Of a DNA stretch of 64,000 nucleotides, positions 1-10,365 are shown piece by piece. Position numbers and translations under genes: made by a program. Every line of letters starts with the position of its first letter. Position 1 is the stretch's first letter. Origin of the DNA: VRUE01 sp963805475 (GTDB taxonomy: Bacteria; Actinomycetota; Thermoleophilia; Solirubrobacterales; 70-9). The stretch covers positions 1 to 64,000 of the forward strand of contig CAWDUO010000005.1 of the NCBI GenBank assembly GCA_963805475.1, in the 5' to 3' direction. Under the pieces are notes generated by a model. That model was not told the DNA's origin and searched no databases. It worked only from the letters and a program-made list of their open reading frames with translations.

Positions 1-2
1 CG

Positions 3-38
3 CAGGAGATCGAGACCAGCTCGGAGGACAAGGCTTAG
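3..38 (+). CDS. C-terminal end of an upstream gene (cut by the window)
   Basis: An open frame runs in from the window edge and ends at TAG 36-38, giving the tail QEIETSSEDKA. It is too short to identify. In actinobacteria rpoC normally lies just upstream of the rpsL/fusA region, so rpoC is a guess from synteny only. A long inverted repeat follows directly and could be its terminator. Confidence 0.3.
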   Translation, partial: QEIETSSEDKA

Positions 39-41
39 CGG

Positions 42-166
42 GGGAGGCCAGGGGGTGTCCCCCCCGCTTGCTGGGATTTTCGCCTCGCGGTTTCCCTCTC
101 TCGCCAAGTGGGCAGTGCGAAAATCAGGGACGCCGCTGCGCGGGCGGGACACCCCCTGCCCTCCTC
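42..166. repeat. Long imperfect inverted repeat after the upstream gene
   Basis: The left arm (about 42-83) and right arm (about 118-166) are complementary over most of their length, including an uninterrupted GCAGGGGGTGTCCC-type core and a matching ATTTTCGC end. The loop is about 35 nt. It can fold into a large hairpin between the upstream gene and the monooxygenase gene. It may act as a terminator. A 12-bp perfect palindrome, CCTCACGTGAGG, sits right beside it at 163-174 and could be an operator. Confidence 0.5.
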
Positions 167-209
167 ACGTGAGGTGGTGATCCTCCGAGCCCGGCACGAT
201 CTTGGTGGG

Positions 210-215
210 TAGATT
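210..215 (+). promoter_or_regulatory. Candidate -10 box (leaderless) for the monooxygenase
   Basis: TAGATT lies 7 nt before GTG 223, the same spacing seen at many starts in this window. This spacing favours GTG 223 over the further upstream TTG 202. No convincing -35 box is seen. Confidence 0.4.
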
Positions 216-222
216 GCTTGTG

Positions 223-1629
223 GTGGAGAGGGTTTGCATCATTGGGGCCGGCAGCTCGGGGCTGACTGCTTGTCAGGTTCTCGCTGCGCGCGGGGTTCCT
301 TTCGATTGTTTCGAGAAGGGGTCGGAGATCGGGGGGAACTGGCGTTATGGGAACGACAACGGGACCTCGTCCGCCTACAAGTCCCTCCACATAAACAGCG
401 CCCGCAAGCTGATGTCCTACCGGGCGTTCCCGATGCCGGAGGACTACCCGGACTACCCGAGCCACTGGCAGGTCGCCGAGTACTTCGACGCCTACGCCGA
501 GCGCTTCGGCCTGACCGAGCGGATCGCCTTCAACACCGAGGTCGTGAGCGCCGAGCCGGTCGACGGGGAGTGGGAGGTGACCGTCCGCGACGCCGGCGGG
601 GAGCGCAGCGAGCGCTACCGGGCGGTGCTGGTCGCCAACGGGCACCACTGGCAGCCGCGCTGGCCCGAACCGCCGTTCCCCGGCGAAGCCGAGTTCGCGG
701 GCGAGCGGATGCACGTCCACCACTACCGCGAGCCCGACGTGCTGGTCGGCAAGCGGGTGCTGGTGCTGGGGATCGGCAACTCGGCCGTCGACGTCGCGGT
801 CGAGTCCTCGCGGATCGCCGAGCGGACCTTCCTGGCGATGCGCCGCGGCGCCTGGGTGCTGCCCAAGTTCCTCGGCGGCAAGCCGATCGACGAAGCCGCG
901 CCGCCGATCGCCAGCTACCTGCCGATCCCCGTGCAGCGCTTCTTCTTCAACCGGATGCTGAAGACCGCGGTCGGCGAGATGACCGATTACGGCCTGCCCG
1001 AGCCCGACCACCGGCTGCTCGAGGCGCACCCGACCGTCTCCTCGGAGCTCTTGCCGCGGATCGGCCACGGCGACATCGCGGTCAAGCCGAACATCGAGCG
1101 CTTCCAACCCCCGCCACCTGTTCCTTTTCATCGCTATTCGAGGAAAAGGAACAGCGGAACGGGGGAGGGGCGCGGTGTGGTGCGGTTTGTCGACGGGAGC
1201 GAGGAGGAGATCGACCTCGTCGTCTTCTGCACGGGGTACGAGATCGAGTTCCCGTTCCTCGACCCGGCGGTCTTCGCGGCGCGCGACAACCGGATGCCGC
1301 TCTACAAACGGGTCGTCTCGGTCGAGAGCCCCGGCCTCTACTTCGTCGGCTTCATCCAGCCGCTGGGGCCGATCATGCCGCTGGCCGAGGCGCAGGCCGA
1401 GTGGGTCGCCGACCTGCTCGCGGGGCGCGCCGTCCTTCCGCCGGCCTCAGAGATGCGCGAGGAGATCGCCGCCTACGAGCGCTGGCTCAGGAAGCGATTC
1501 GTCGCCTCGAAGCGGCATACGATCGAGGTCGACTTCTACCCCTACCTGCGTGCGATCCGGCGCGAGCGCCGGCGGGAGCGAGCGGGTGGGGGCCGCGGGG
1601 GCGGGTCGGCAGCGGTCGGTGGCGGTTGA
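223..1629 (+). CDS. Flavin-containing monooxygenase family protein
   Basis: About 468 aa from GTG 223. The N-terminus has the FAD-binding GAGSSG motif (residues 8-13), followed by an FMO-type signature F-x-G-x3-H-x3-Y in FAGERMHVHHY, a second nucleotide motif GIGNSAVD (NADPH), and a late FCTGY motif. Family members are cytosolic enzymes that use NADPH, FAD and O2 to oxygenate soft nucleophiles or ketones; the substrate here cannot be told. Odd feature: residues about 295-315 are encoded by a palindromic repeat of the type found elsewhere in the window, giving a Pro/Arg-rich stretch between IERF and VVRFVDG, two segments that are normally close together. The frame stays open. The 3' end overlaps a convergent small membrane gene. 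Confidence 0.85.
   Translation: MERVCIIGAGSSGLTACQVLAARGVPFDCFEKGSEIGGNWRYGNDNGTSSAYKSLHINSARKLMSYRAFPMPEDYPDYPSHWQVAEYFDAYAERFGLTERIAFNTEVVSAEPVDGEWEVTVRDAGGERSERYRAVLVANGHHWQPRWPEPPFPGEAEFAGERMHVHHYREPDVLVGKRVLVLGIGNSAVDVAVESSRIAERTFLAMRRGAWVLPKFLGGKPIDEAAPPIASYLPIPVQRFFFNRMLKTAVGEMTDYGLPEPDHRLLEAHPTVSSELLPRIGHGDIAVKPNIERFQPPPPVPFHRYSRKRNSGTGEGRGVVRFVDGSEEEIDLVVFCTGYEIEFPFLDPAVFAARDNRMPLYKRVVSVESPGLYFVGFIQPLGPIMPLAEAQAEWVADLLAGRAVLPPASEMREEIAAYERWLRKRFVASKRHTIEVDFYPYLRAIRRERRRERAGGGRGGGSAAVGGG
1118..1154. repeat. P1 palindromic element inside the monooxygenase gene
   Basis: Left arm CTGTTCCTTTT (1118-1128) and right arm AAAAGGAACAG (1144-1154) are perfect complements around a 15-nt loop. 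The same arms occur at 22,237-22,339 and 63,148-63,250 in intergenic DNA. Here the element lies in frame in a coding sequence. Confidence 0.8.
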
Positions 1630-1765
1630 AGCCGCCGCCCGCGTCCCCTTGGGCGCTGTCCTCGGCTTCGGGCGACTTGCTCGCCCACCAGACCAGCCAG
1701 AGGGCGCCGAGCACCGGGATCTTCAGCACGACGAGGAGGAAGAAGATCGGCAGGAACCCGTCCAT
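1487..1765 (-). CDS. Small single-pass membrane protein
   Basis: 92 aa. Residues 4-27 (LPIFFLLVVLKIPVLGALWL region) form one strong membrane segment, then a short acidic stretch. The C-terminal half is Pro/Arg-rich and overlaps the convergent monooxygenase gene by about 140 bp, so only the first ~45 residues look like real conserved protein. A TACACT -10 box at 1772-1777 lies 6 nt upstream of the ATG, consistent with a leaderless message. Function unknown; the gene lies downstream of the HAD-like gene on the same strand, separated by a P2 palindrome. Confidence 0.55.
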   Translation of the reverse strand: MDGFLPIFFLLVVLKIPVLGALWLVWWASKSPEAEDSAQGDAGGGFNRHRPLPTRPRGPHPLAPAGARAGSHAGRGRSRPRSYAASRRRIAS

Positions 1766-1771
1766 CCGGCC

Positions 1772-1777
1772 AGTGTA
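1772..1777 (-). promoter_or_regulatory. Candidate -10 box for the small membrane protein
   Basis: TACACT on the minus strand, 6 nt upstream of the start ATG at 1765. Confidence 0.4.
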
Positions 1778-1783
1778 ACTCCA

Positions 1784-1828
1784 CGCGTTCGCTGTTTGTC
1801 GAACTCATCTCGACAAACAGCGAACGCG
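1784..1828. repeat. P2 palindromic element, copy 1
   Basis: Perfect 18-bp stem: CGCGTTCGCTGTTTGTCG (1784-1801) against its complement at 1811-1828, with a 9-nt loop. A second copy is at 22,130-22,170. It lies between the HAD-like gene and the small membrane gene and could also terminate transcription. Confidence 0.8.
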
Positions 1829-1832
1829 GTGG

Positions 1833-2297
1833 TTAGAGGGCGGCGGCCCATGCGGTCAGCGCCTCGACCTGGGCCTCCTCGAGGCCGCGCTGGGGCTCGG
1901 TGGGGACGAGCAGGGTCGGCTGCTCGCGCCCGCGCGCCCACTCGTGGCAGCTCTCGTCGAAGCTGTCGTCGATCCAGGCGAGGGCGCGGCCGGCGCCGTA
2001 CTCGTCCAGCGGCGCCAGCTTCCAGTGCGCGGAGCCGAAGCGGGCGGCGCCGTCGAAGCTCAGGTAGGGCAGCTCGGGCAGGCCGAGCAGGCGCGGCAGG
2101 TAGTCGTTCGCTTTCGCCTCCCACCCCGTCGCCCAGACCAGGTCGAAGACCTCCCCCAAGCGCCGCAGCCGCTCCCCCGCGGTCAGCGAGATGCAGTGCA
2201 CCATCCCGTCGATCAGCTCGAACCGCGCCGCCGACCCGCTGGGCGGCTCGTCGAAGCCGAAGAGGGAGATGACGCCGTCTACGTCGACGGCGAGAAT
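1833..2297 (-). CDS. HAD-like hydrolase-fold protein
   Basis: The frame encodes LAVDVDGVISLFGF, a HAD motif I (DxD), then WATGW (motif II-like Thr) and WIDDSFDE (acidic motif IV). Length about 154 aa. Such cap-less HAD proteins are often phosphatases or secreted-tail HAD domains; the substrate is unknown. The start is a problem: no ATG, GTG or TTG precedes motif I. The best candidate is ATT at 2297 (reading ILAVDVDG); another ATT lies at 2318. The first ATG (2204) would delete the catalytic motif. The gene follows rpsG immediately and is probably translated from the same message. Confidence 0.6.
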   Translation of the reverse strand: MLAVDVDGVISLFGFDEPPSGSAARFELIDGMVHCISLTAGERLRRLGEVFDLVWATGWEAKANDYLPRLLGLPELPYLSFDGAARFGSAHWKLAPLDEYGAGRALAWIDDSFDESCHEWARGREQPTLLVPTEPQRGLEEAQVEALTAWAAAL

Positions 2298-2304
2298 CGG
2301 GCGG

Positions 2305-2775
2305 CTACCAGCGGTAATGAGCGAACGCCTTGTTCGCCTGGGCCATGCGGTAGATGTCGTCCTTGCGCTTCCAGGCGCCGCCCTGCTGCTGGATCGAGTC
2401 GAGGATTTCGCCGGCGAGGCGCTCGGACATCGAGTACTCGCGGCGGTTGCGGGCGAAGTCGACCAGCCAGCGGACGGCGAGCGTGCGGGCGCGGCGCGCG
2501 GGCACCTCGACCGGCACCTGGTAGGTGGCGCCGCCGACGCGGCGGGAGCGCACCTCGAGCGACGGGGTCAGCTGCTTGACCGCCCCTTCCAGCGCCTCCA
2601 CCGGGTCATCGCCGGAGCGCTCGCCGACGATCGCCAGCGCGTCGTAGACGATCCGCTCGGCCAGGCTCTTCTTGCCGTCGCTCATCACCTTGTTGATCAG
2701 CTGCTGGACGAGCCGGTTGCGGTGGCGGGCGTCCGGCTCGACCGGCCTGATCGTTGCGGCGGAGCGGCGCGGCAT
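2305..2775 (-). CDS. rpsG: Ribosomal protein uS7
   Basis: 156 aa, standard length. It carries the typical uS7 sequence (NKVMSDGKKSLAERIVYDAL, then RVGGATYQVPVEV, and a C-terminal NKAFAHYRW). uS7 nucleates assembly of the 30S head and contacts tRNA at the E site. It lies 3 nt after rpsL on the minus strand. This pair normally precedes fusA on the same strand; here it is inverted. Confidence 0.97.
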   Translation of the reverse strand: MPRRSAATIRPVEPDARHRNRLVQQLINKVMSDGKKSLAERIVYDALAIVGERSGDDPVEALEGAVKQLTPSLEVRSRRVGGATYQVPVEVPARRARTLAVRWLVDFARNRREYSMSERLAGEILDSIQQQGGAWKRKDDIYRMAQANKAFAHYRW

Positions 2776-2778
2776 CGG

Positions 2779-3174
2779 CTAGCTGGCTTTGACGCCGTAG
2801 AGGGAGCGGGCCTGCTTGCGGTCGGAGACGCCGGCCGCGTCGAGCGTGCCGCGGACGACCTTGTAGCGGACGCCCGGCAGGTCCTTGACGCGGCCGCCGC
2901 GGACGAGCACGACCGAGTGCTCCTGCAGATTGTGGCCCTCGCCGGGGATGTAGGTGGTGACCTCCATCCCGTTGGTCAGCCGCACGCGGGCGATCTTGCG
3001 CAGGGCCGAGTTCGGCTTCTTCGGCGTCACCGTGGCGACGCGGGTGCAGACGCCCCGCCGCTGCGGCGCGGCGACGCGCTTCTTGCGCCCCTGGCCCGAC
3101 TTGAGGCCCGGCGTCGTCGTCTTCTTCTTGGGCCGCTTGCGGCCCTTCCTAATAAGTTGGTTCGTGTTCGGCAC
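2779..3174 (-). CDS. rpsL: Ribosomal protein uS12
   Basis: 131 aa from GTG 3174 (PNTNQLIRKGRK), the position that matches the family N-terminus; the longer frame upstream has no family resemblance. The decoding-centre loops TPKKPNSA and GGRVKDLPGVRYK are intact, including the lysines whose change gives streptomycin resistance in other bacteria. TACTAT lies 8 nt upstream of the GTG, so rpsL may be transcribed as a leaderless mRNA. The 5' end overlaps the end of the upstream membrane-protein frame by 26 bp. Confidence 0.97.
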   Translation of the reverse strand: MPNTNQLIRKGRKRPKKKTTTPGLKSGQGRKKRVAAPQRRGVCTRVATVTPKKPNSALRKIARVRLTNGMEVTTYIPGEGHNLQEHSVVLVRGGRVKDLPGVRYKVVRGTLDAAGVSDRKQARSLYGVKAS

Positions 3175-4063
3175 GGCCGCGCATAGTAGCGGGCCGCCGT
3201 TTTCGGAGCCTGTATCCATGCCCGGTGGAGAAGCGATGGGCGTTGGCGAGAAGCAACCCTCCCAGCATCAGGGCCACCGCCGCGGCGAGCTCCATGTAGA
3301 AGGGGGAGTAGAGGACGGCGCGGGCGCCGGAGAAGCGGGAGGCGTAGGGACCGAGGTCGCGGCCGGCGGGCAGGTCGACGAGCAGGACGACGGCGAGGGC
3401 GATCGCGCCGAGGGCGAAGACGAGGCGGCCGACGCCGGAGCGCCGCCGGTCGCGCAGCGCCGCCAGGGCCAGCGCCGCGGCCAGCAGGGCGAGCGGAACG
3501 AGCAGGTAGGCGTGCGCCTGCCCGGCCGTGCGGGCGGCGACGGTCGGCGCGCTCGCCGCCGGCAGGCCGGCGTAGGCCGGGCCGCCGACCTCGACCGCGC
3601 GGTAGTCGAGGAACTGGGCGGCGAGCAGGCAGGCCGCGGCGGCGAGGACCGCGACGCAGGCGACGCGCTGGAGCGTCACCGCCGCCCACGCGCGTTGCGC
3701 CGCCCGCCGCGCCAGCGCCGCCGCGCGCAGCAGCACCCGTTCGACCCGCCCCAGCGCCCGCAGCAGCAGCACCGCGGCGGCCCGCAGCAGGCGCAGCGCC
3801 GGCCCCGCGAGCGGCCGCAGCGCCCGTCCCGCCCAGCGCAGCGCCGCCAGGGCCACCGCCCGCGCCCGCCGTCCCGCAGCCGCGACCCGCGGCCAGGCCA
3901 CGACCAGCCCCCGATTCCCCCACGCGTCAACCCGGCGCGCCCACGACAGCGCCCGCCCCCGCGCACGCTTGCGCCGCCGCGCCGCTGCTACTATTCCGCG
4001 TCGCTCAGCAGTTCGCTTCGCCGGGCCCCTCGGGGCCTTTTTTTTCGCTCGTCCCCACTTCAC
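3149..4063 (-). CDS. Predicted four-helix membrane protein upstream of rpsL
   Basis: Up to 304 aa from GTG 4063. The first ~130 residues are Arg/Ala-rich and may include non-coding sequence; the true start could be internal. Four membrane segments are clear: about 134-151, 185-204, 212-231 and 258-275, with a short basic C-terminus. No family is recognised. It reads in the same direction as rpsL and its 3' end overlaps the rpsL start. The 5' part lies opposite the fusA leader, including that leader's terminator-like hairpin, which casts doubt on the first ~35 residues. Confidence 0.55.
   Translation of the reverse strand: MKWGRAKKKAPRGPAKRTAERRGIVAAARRRKRARGRALSWARRVDAWGNRGLVVAWPRVAAAGRRARAVALAALRWAGRALRPLAGPALRLLRAAAVLLLRALGRVERVLLRAAALARRAAQRAWAAVTLQRVACVAVLAAAACLLAAQFLDYRAVEVGGPAYAGLPAASAPTVAARTAGQAHAYLLVPLALLAAALALAALRDRRRSGVGRLVFALGAIALAVVLLVDLPAGRDLGPYASRFSGARAVLYSPFYMELAAAVALMLGGLLLANAHRFSTGHGYRLRKRRPATMRGRAEHEPTY
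3183..3188 (-). promoter_or_regulatory. Candidate -10 box for rpsL
   Basis: TACTAT on the minus strand, 8 nt from the rpsL GTG. This would give a leaderless rpsL-rpsG message independent of the membrane gene. Confidence 0.45.
3989..3994 (+). promoter_or_regulatory. Candidate -10 box for fusA
   Basis: TACTAT, with a possible start site near 4001. This gives a leader of about 85 nt before the fusA ATG, containing the hairpin at 4024-4045. Confidence 0.4.
4024..4045 (+). terminator. Terminator-like hairpin and T-tract in the fusA leader
   Basis: GGCCCCTCGGGGCC (4024-4037) forms a short GC stem and is followed by eight T residues (4038-4045). It lies about 40 nt before the fusA start and downstream of the candidate promoter, so it could be an attenuator of the translation operon rather than the end of another gene; nothing on the plus strand upstream needs a terminator here. 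Confidence 0.5.
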
Positions 4064-4085
4064 AGCTCAACCCCCACTCGAAACC

Positions 4086-6197
<2,112 letters not shown>

Positions 6198-6204
6198 ATC
6201 TGGC

Positions 6205-6210
6205 TATATT
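6205..6210 (+). promoter_or_regulatory. Candidate internal promoter (-10) for tuf
   Basis: TATATT in the fusA-tuf gap, which is less GC-rich than its surroundings. A start near 6217 would leave a ~58-nt leader with a good ribosome-binding site (CGGAGAG) before the tuf ATG. tuf often has its own promoter, in keeping with its high demand. Confidence 0.4.
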
Positions 6211-6274
6211 TCCCAGGTTCGCCCGCAGGCAGAAGAGACAAACACCCAACTTGGAAAGGTAGAACGGAGAGCAG

Positions 6275-7462
<1,188 letters not shown>

Positions 7463-7472
7463 GCAGTTCCAG

Positions 7473-7492
7473 GGGCGGGCCTCGGCCCGCCC
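7473..7492 (+). terminator. Hairpin after tuf
   Basis: An 8-bp GC stem closed by a CTCG tetraloop, followed by only three T residues. It may reduce read-through from tuf into the S10 genes. The rest of the 160-bp gap holds two copies of GGGCGGCGCCC and a CCGCGCGG hairpin before rpsJ, but no clear gene. Confidence 0.5.
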
Positions 7493-7622
7493 TTTCGTCG
7501 CCGGCGGCGGCGGGAAAACCGAAAAGCACATACGACCAGGGGGCGGCGCCCCAGCTTCAAGGGGCGGCGCCCTTTCCGCGCGGTGAGGCCGCGCGGGGAA
7601 GGAACAGAGAAGGACAGAGACC

Positions 7623-7943
7623 GTGGCGACGATCGCGGCACAGAAAATCAGGATCCGGCTGAAGGCGTACGACCACGACGCCATAGATCGGGCTGCCCGC
7701 GAGATCGTCGAGACCGCGGAGCGCACCGGCGCCACCGTCTCCGGGCCGGTGCCGCTGCCGACCGAGAAAAACGTCTACTGCGTGATCAAGTCCCCGTTCA
7801 AGGACAAGGACTCGCGCGAGCACTTCGAGATCCGCACCCACAAGCGGCTGATCGACATCCACCAGCCCTCGCCGAAAACGGTCGACTCGCTCCAGCGGCT
7901 CGACTCGCTGCCGGCCGGCGTCGACATCGAGATCAGGCTGTAA
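7623..7943 (+). CDS. rpsJ: Ribosomal protein uS10
   Basis: 106 aa from GTG 7623 with an AAGGACAGAGA-type ribosome-binding site. The family motifs KIRIRLKAYDH and HKRLIDIHQPSPKTVDSL are present. uS10 is in the 30S head and also partners NusB in transcription antitermination. It starts the S10 section of the operon, 11 bp before rplC. Confidence 0.97.
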   Translation: MATIAAQKIRIRLKAYDHDAIDRAAREIVETAERTGATVSGPVPLPTEKNVYCVIKSPFKDKDSREHFEIRTHKRLIDIHQPSPKTVDSLQRLDSLPAGVDIEIRL

Positions 7944-7954
7944 GGGGTGGGGCG

Positions 7955-8596
7955 ATGGCCGCGATCCTGGGAAAGAAGCTCGGCATGACGCAGGTCTTCC
8001 GCGAGGACGGCGAGGTCGTGCCGGTGACCGTGGTCGAGGCCGGCCCCTGCAAGGTGACCGCGATCCGCGAGCCCGAGCGCGACGGCTACGCCGCCGTGCA
8101 GCTCGCCTTCGACGAGGTCGCCGAGCGCAAGCTGAGCAGGCCCGAGCTGGGCCACCTGAAGAAGGCCGGGGCGCCGCCGATGCGCCACCTGGTCGAGTTC
8201 CGCGACGCCGAGCTGGGCGGCGGCGGCGAGGAGGGCGAGGGGCCGAAGGTCGGCGACGACGTCACCGTCGCGGCGTTCGAGGCCGGCCAGCGGGTGAAGG
8301 TCTCCGGCACCTCGATCGGCAAGGGCTTCCAGGGCGGGATCAAGCGCCACAACTTCAGCCGCGGGCCGGTCAGCCACGGCTCGCACAACGTCCGCGCGCC
8401 GGGCTCGATCGGCGCCAGCGCCTTCCCCGCCCGCGTCTTCAAAGGCCAGCGGATGCCGGGCCAGATGGGCGCCAAGCGGGTCACCCAGCGCGGCCTCGAA
8501 GTCGCCGAGATCGACGCCGAGCGCAACCTGCTGCTGCTCCGGGGCTCGGTCCCCGGCTCCAAGAACTCGCTGATCGAGGTGAGGACCGATGGCTAA
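7955..8596 (+). CDS. rplC: Ribosomal protein uL3
   Basis: 213 aa from ATG 7955 (MAAILGKKLGMTQVF). It has the conserved core GTSIGKGFQGGIKRHNFSRG and the long internal loop that approaches the peptidyl-transferase centre. An early 50S assembly protein. A Gly/Glu-rich insert (GGGGEEGEGP) sits around residues 89-98. The last 8 bp overlap rplD, indicating coupled translation. Confidence 0.96.
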   Translation: MAAILGKKLGMTQVFREDGEVVPVTVVEAGPCKVTAIREPERDGYAAVQLAFDEVAERKLSRPELGHLKKAGAPPMRHLVEFRDAELGGGGEEGEGPKVGDDVTVAAFEAGQRVKVSGTSIGKGFQGGIKRHNFSRGPVSHGSHNVRAPGSIGASAFPARVFKGQRMPGQMGAKRVTQRGLEVAEIDAERNLLLLRGSVPGSKNSLIEVRTDG

Positions 8597-9212
8597 AGCC
8601 GCGGTCAAAGCCCCCGTGCTCGGCAAGACGACGAAAGCCGAGCTGCCGAAGGGGCTCTTCGCCGAGCCCTTCCACCACTCGCTGGTGCACGAGACGGCGC
8701 GCGCCGACATGGCCGCGCGGCGCCGCGGCACCGCCTCGACCCTGACCCGCGGCGAGGTCGCCTTCACCACCGCCAAGGCCTGGCGGCAGAAGGGCACCGG
8801 CCGCGCCCGCGCCGGCAGCCTCGGCGTGCCCAACCGCTTCGGCGGCGGCGTCGCCTTCGGCCCCAAGCCGCGCCACTACACCGTCAAGGTCAACCGCAAG
8901 GCGCGCCGCAAGGCGCTGCGGGCGGCGCTCTCGGTGCACGCCGAGCGCGGCTCGGTCGCGCTGCTCGACGGCGCCGCCTTCGATACCCCCTCGACCAAGG
9001 CCGCCGCCGCGGCGCTCGCCAAATGGGGCGCGAAGCGGCCGACCCTGGTCGTGATCGACGCCGAGGAGACCGGCGCGCTGAAGAGCTTCCGCAACATCGA
9101 CCGCGTGACCGTCGCCGACGCCGGCGCGATCGGCGTCGCCGACGCGATCGGCGCCGCCTCGCTGGTCGTCTCCGAGAAGGCGCTCGCGGCGCTCGAGGGG
9201 AGGCTCTCGTAA
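8589..9212 (+). CDS. rplD: Ribosomal protein uL4
   Basis: 207 aa. The characteristic basic loop (STLTRGEVAFTTAKAWRQKGTGRARAG region) that reaches into the 50S exit tunnel is present. In other bacteria L4 also represses the S10 operon; no such leader structure was identified here. It overlaps rplC by 8 bp and rplW by one base. Confidence 0.96.
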   Translation: MAKAAVKAPVLGKTTKAELPKGLFAEPFHHSLVHETARADMAARRRGTASTLTRGEVAFTTAKAWRQKGTGRARAGSLGVPNRFGGGVAFGPKPRHYTVKVNRKARRKALRAALSVHAERGSVALLDGAAFDTPSTKAAAAALAKWGAKRPTLVVIDAEETGALKSFRNIDRVTVADAGAIGVADAIGAASLVVSEKALAALEGRLS

Positions 9213-9505
9213 TGGACGCGCGCACGACGATCGTCCGCCCGGTCGTCTCCGAGAAGAGCTACGCGCTGATCGCCGAAGGCAAGTACACCTTCCGCGTCGA
9301 CGACCGCGCCCACAAGACGCAGATCGCGCGCGCGGTCGAAGAGATCTTCGACGTCGCCGTCGCCGAGGTCCGCACCTCGAAGGTGCGGCCGAAGCCGAAG
9401 CGGCGCGGCCTCTCCAAAGGCCGCACGCGCGGCTGGAAGAAGGCGATCGTCCAGCTGATGCCGGGCGAACGGATCGAGCAGTTCGAAGGCGCGGAGACCG
9501 CGTAG
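9212..9505 (+). CDS. rplW: Ribosomal protein uL23
   Basis: 97 aa from ATG 9212, which shares a base with the rplD stop (TAATG). It has typical RTTIVRPVVSEKSY and YTFRVDDRAHKTQI segments. uL23 lines the polypeptide exit site and is the docking point for trigger factor and SRP. Confidence 0.95.
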   Translation: MDARTTIVRPVVSEKSYALIAEGKYTFRVDDRAHKTQIARAVEEIFDVAVAEVRTSKVRPKPKRRGLSKGRTRGWKKAIVQLMPGERIEQFEGAETA

Positions 9506-9519
9506 GGAGCCTGAGCCAG

Positions 9520-10365
9520 ATGCCGAACCGCAAGACCAAACCGACCAGCCCCGGGCGCCGCTTCGCCACCTACCCGCTGCGCGAGCAGCTGACCGCGACC
9601 GAGCCCGAGCGCAAGCTGACCGAGGGCCTGCGCAAGAGCGGCGGCCGCAACGTCAACGGCCGCGTCACCGCCCGCCACCGCGGCGGTGGCGCCAAGCGGC
9701 GCTACCGCAAGGTCGACTTCAAGCGGCGCAAGGACGGCGTGCCGGCGAAGGTCGCCAGCGTCGAGTACGACCCCAACCGCAGCTGCTACATCGCCCTGAT
9801 CCACTACGCCGACGGCGAGAAGAGCTACATCCTCGCGCCGGCGAGCCTGGCGGTCGGCGACACGGTGCGCTCGGGCGAGGGCGCCGACGTCAAACCGGGC
9901 CACGCGCTGGCGCTGGGCGAGATGCCGACCGGCACGATCGTCCACAACGTCGAGCTGACCGCGGGCCAGGGCGGCAAGCTGGGCCGCGCCGCCGGCGCCG
10001 CGATCCAGCTGGTCGCCAAGGAGGGGGAGATGGTCACCCTGCGCCTGCCCTCCTCGGAGATGCGGATGGTGCGGGCCGAGTGCCGCGCGACCGTCGGCCA
10101 GCTCTCCAACGCCGAGCACCAGAACCTCAAGGTCGGCAAGGCCGGCCGCAGCCGCCACAAGGGCAAGCGGCCGCAGACCCGCGGCGTCGCGATGAACCCG
10201 GTCGACCACCCGCACGGCGGCGGCGAGGCCCACCACACGCCGGGCGGCCACCCGGTGACCCCGTGGGGCAAGCCGACGCTCGGCTACCGCACCCGCAAGA
10301 AGGGCAAGCAGTCCGACCGCTACATCGTGCGCGGCCGCAAGCGCGGCAAGAAGAAGGGCCGCTAG
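9520..10365 (+). CDS. rplB: Ribosomal protein uL2
   Basis: 281 aa, slightly longer than usual. The conserved C-terminal region around MNPVDHPHGGGE includes the histidine near the peptidyl-transferase centre. A primary 23S rRNA binder needed for subunit association. It abuts rpsS with no gap. Confidence 0.97.
   Translation: MPNRKTKPTSPGRRFATYPLREQLTATEPERKLTEGLRKSGGRNVNGRVTARHRGGGAKRRYRKVDFKRRKDGVPAKVASVEYDPNRSCYIALIHYADGEKSYILAPASLAVGDTVRSGEGADVKPGHALALGEMPTGTIVHNVELTAGQGGKLGRAAGAAIQLVAKEGEMVTLRLPSSEMRMVRAECRATVGQLSNAEHQNLKVGKAGRSRHKGKRPQTRGVAMNPVDHPHGGGEAHHTPGGHPVTPWGKPTLGYRTRKKGKQSDRYIVRGRKRGKKKGR

Noticed and set aside
1944..2579. Plus-strand frame of 211 codons across the HAD-like gene and rpsG
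   Set aside because: Antisense to genes with clear motifs; no family features.
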